In this document: in pieces, positions 39,840 to 64,000 of the stretch
Layout: every line of letters begins with the position of its first letter
Position numbering within the stretch: the stretch's first letter is position 1
Origin: Silurus meridionalis
Lineage: Eukaryota; Chordata; Actinopteri; Siluriformes; Siluridae
Direction of reading: 5' to 3'
Length of the DNA: 64,000 nt
Assembly (NCBI RefSeq): GCF_014805685.1
Contig: NC_060893.1
Span: 12,735,773-12,799,772, forward strand
Translations under genes and position numbers: made by a program
The notes under the pieces: model-generated
Told to the model about the DNA's origin: nothing
Database searches by the model: none
What the model saw: only the letters and a program-made list of their open reading frames with translations

Positions 39840-40281
39840 GAATCTACACTCTTTCATCTCGATTGATGTTCCCCAGTCAGAATCACACAAGTGGTGTTTT
39901 TTTGGACGTCTGTTCCATGTTCAGAGCAGATTGTGCGGCCAAAGTGAAACCTGAAGCCAGGATAAATAGAAAGAAATAGGAAGACAGTGATACAGAGGGA
40001 AAGAAAAGTAAAGATAGAAATAAAGGGAGAAATATTAAAGTGAAAATGAAAGAGTGAGAGGAAGAGAGACAAACAATAGAAAGACAGACAGAGCTGGAGG
40101 AGGAGAATGAGAATGTGAGTGCCAAAGAAAGAAAGAGAAGAGTGCCGGTTTTGGGGGGAAGAGAGAGGAAGAGAGAGAGGGAGAGAGAGAGAGCGCGTGT
40201 GTAAGAGGGAGGGAATGAAAGAGTGAGGGGTGATGTCAAACCAGCTGAGCTCAGAAAGTAAACAGCGCTCCAGAGAGCAGC
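39840..40281 (+). promoter_or_regulatory. pamr1: pamr1 5' flank with long purine-rich tract
   Basis: From about 39960 to 40230 the plus strand is strongly A/G-biased with GAGA runs (for example 40160-40195), ending about 50 bp before the pamr1 ATG. No TATA box or CpG island was seen. GAGA-rich tracts are common near fish promoters; the assignment as promoter is by position only. Confidence 0.35.
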
Positions 40282-63166
<22,885 letters not shown>

Positions 63167-63681
63167 GTACAATTTCTTCATAGACTAAAACTAATAGGGT
63201 AATAATTGGTTTAAATGTCACATTTACAACATAGAACAATGAAATGTTATATATGTTTATTACTCTTGTTCGGACGTCAGGCCAGTAATGTAAGAGACTA
63301 CAATCAATGCAGGATGTTTATGTATTTAAAGGGCTTAAACATTTTATCTTTAATTTTATTGGTCTTTATGGGCTGTTATCAGACTTGGCTACATATGTAA
63401 GAATGTTTTACTTTCAAACATTATACATATTAAAAAAATAAATACGGGTCAATTGTTGCATTAATAGTCCTGCATATAATTAATACATTATTCCAAAATG
63501 AGGTTTGTTTTAAAAATATGGTTTTCACAGTCCCTTAAGCTTGAATGAAGGCTTTTTTTTTGCTGCGTTGAAAAGATAATACAAATATTTGTTTATTAAT
63601 TCAGTGTACTCTTGTAGTGTAAAGAAAGAGCATATGATGTGCAACACCTACAGATTTTTAAAGCATAGTTTATCAATGAAA

Positions 63682-63755
63682 AAATATATATATTCTCAAG
63701 ATTACTAACAAACAGTTGTCAATGTTTGTTAGTAATCTTGAGAATATATATATTT
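63682..63755. repeat. Perfect hairpin: 32-bp arms, 10-nt loop (pamr1 intron 8)
   Basis: 63682-63713 and 63724-63755 are exact reverse complements (arm core ctcaagattactaacaaac) around the loop agttgtcaat. It has no coding role and is not a bacterial-type terminator. Confidence 0.93.
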
Positions 63756-64000
63756 AAGTAGCTGTTTCCCCCACTGTCCTTTCCACCGGTGTTGAATCTG
63801 CACTGCAATCGGTTGTATGATCACATAATTATTAGGGTCACATTTATATATTCAATATATTGGCTTTAAATGTAATTTACTGCATTGTTTTGTATCTACA
63901 TCCCAAACATCCTTTTCTGTGTGACATAAAGTGAATATAGAATATGGGCCAGACTTATATAATAATGATTCACACTCTATCAAAAATAACATAAGAACAA

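Overview
This window looks like nuclear DNA from a teleost (ray-finned) fish. The evidence is intron-containing genes, about 25 long CA/TA/GA microsatellites, several Tc1-like transposons with TA target duplications, tRNA-headed SINEs, and DIRS-type and hAT elements of kinds common in fish. The species cannot be fixed from sequence alone; the repeat mix would fit a catfish or a related otophysan, but that is only an impression.

Two protein-coding genes are supported. On the minus strand, 11672-12913 is a complete single-exon 413-codon fjx1 (four-jointed box kinase 1). It lies in a CpG-rich island whose promoter side extends to about 13.4 kb. On the plus strand, starting at 40282, is pamr1 (peptidase domain containing associated with muscle regeneration 1). 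Eight coding exons are in the window: signal peptide, Cys-rich N-terminal region, CUB, EGF and two sushi domains. All splice junctions are phase-consistent. The gene runs off the right edge, so its C-terminal trypsin-like domain is not seen. The divergent order fjx1(-) / pamr1(+) matches the PAMR1-FJX1 neighbourhood of human 11p13. The two genes encode secretory-pathway proteins and share no operon-like logic.

Region by region: 1-11.6 kb is noncoding, with microsatellites, a composite SINE (about 4.2-4.7 kb) and a Tc1 relic. 11.6-13.4 kb is fjx1 and its promoter. 13.4-28.6 kb is mostly unique AT-rich DNA with an eroded DIRS-like relic (18.35-19.96 kb), itself interrupted by a SINE. 28.6-36.2 kb is a transposon cluster: a Tc1 relic split by a DIRS-like retrotransposon, a deleted hAT element carrying a zinc-finger ORF, a nearly intact Tc1-like element with perfect inverted ends, and a SINE with a perfect 16-bp target duplication. 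37.9-38.4 kb holds a MITE whose sister copy lies inverted at 57.8-58.6 kb. 40.3-64 kb is pamr1, whose introns hold another Tc1-like element, pogo-like MITEs, a TA array studded with MITE tips, two strong palindromes, a 65-bp duplication flanking exon 2, and a stray copy of part of exon 4 in intron 2.

I found no evidence for a new multi-gene system. The most unusual signals are structural: the exon-4 fragment between 26-bp direct repeats, the MITE-tip/TA array, and the perfect hairpins.
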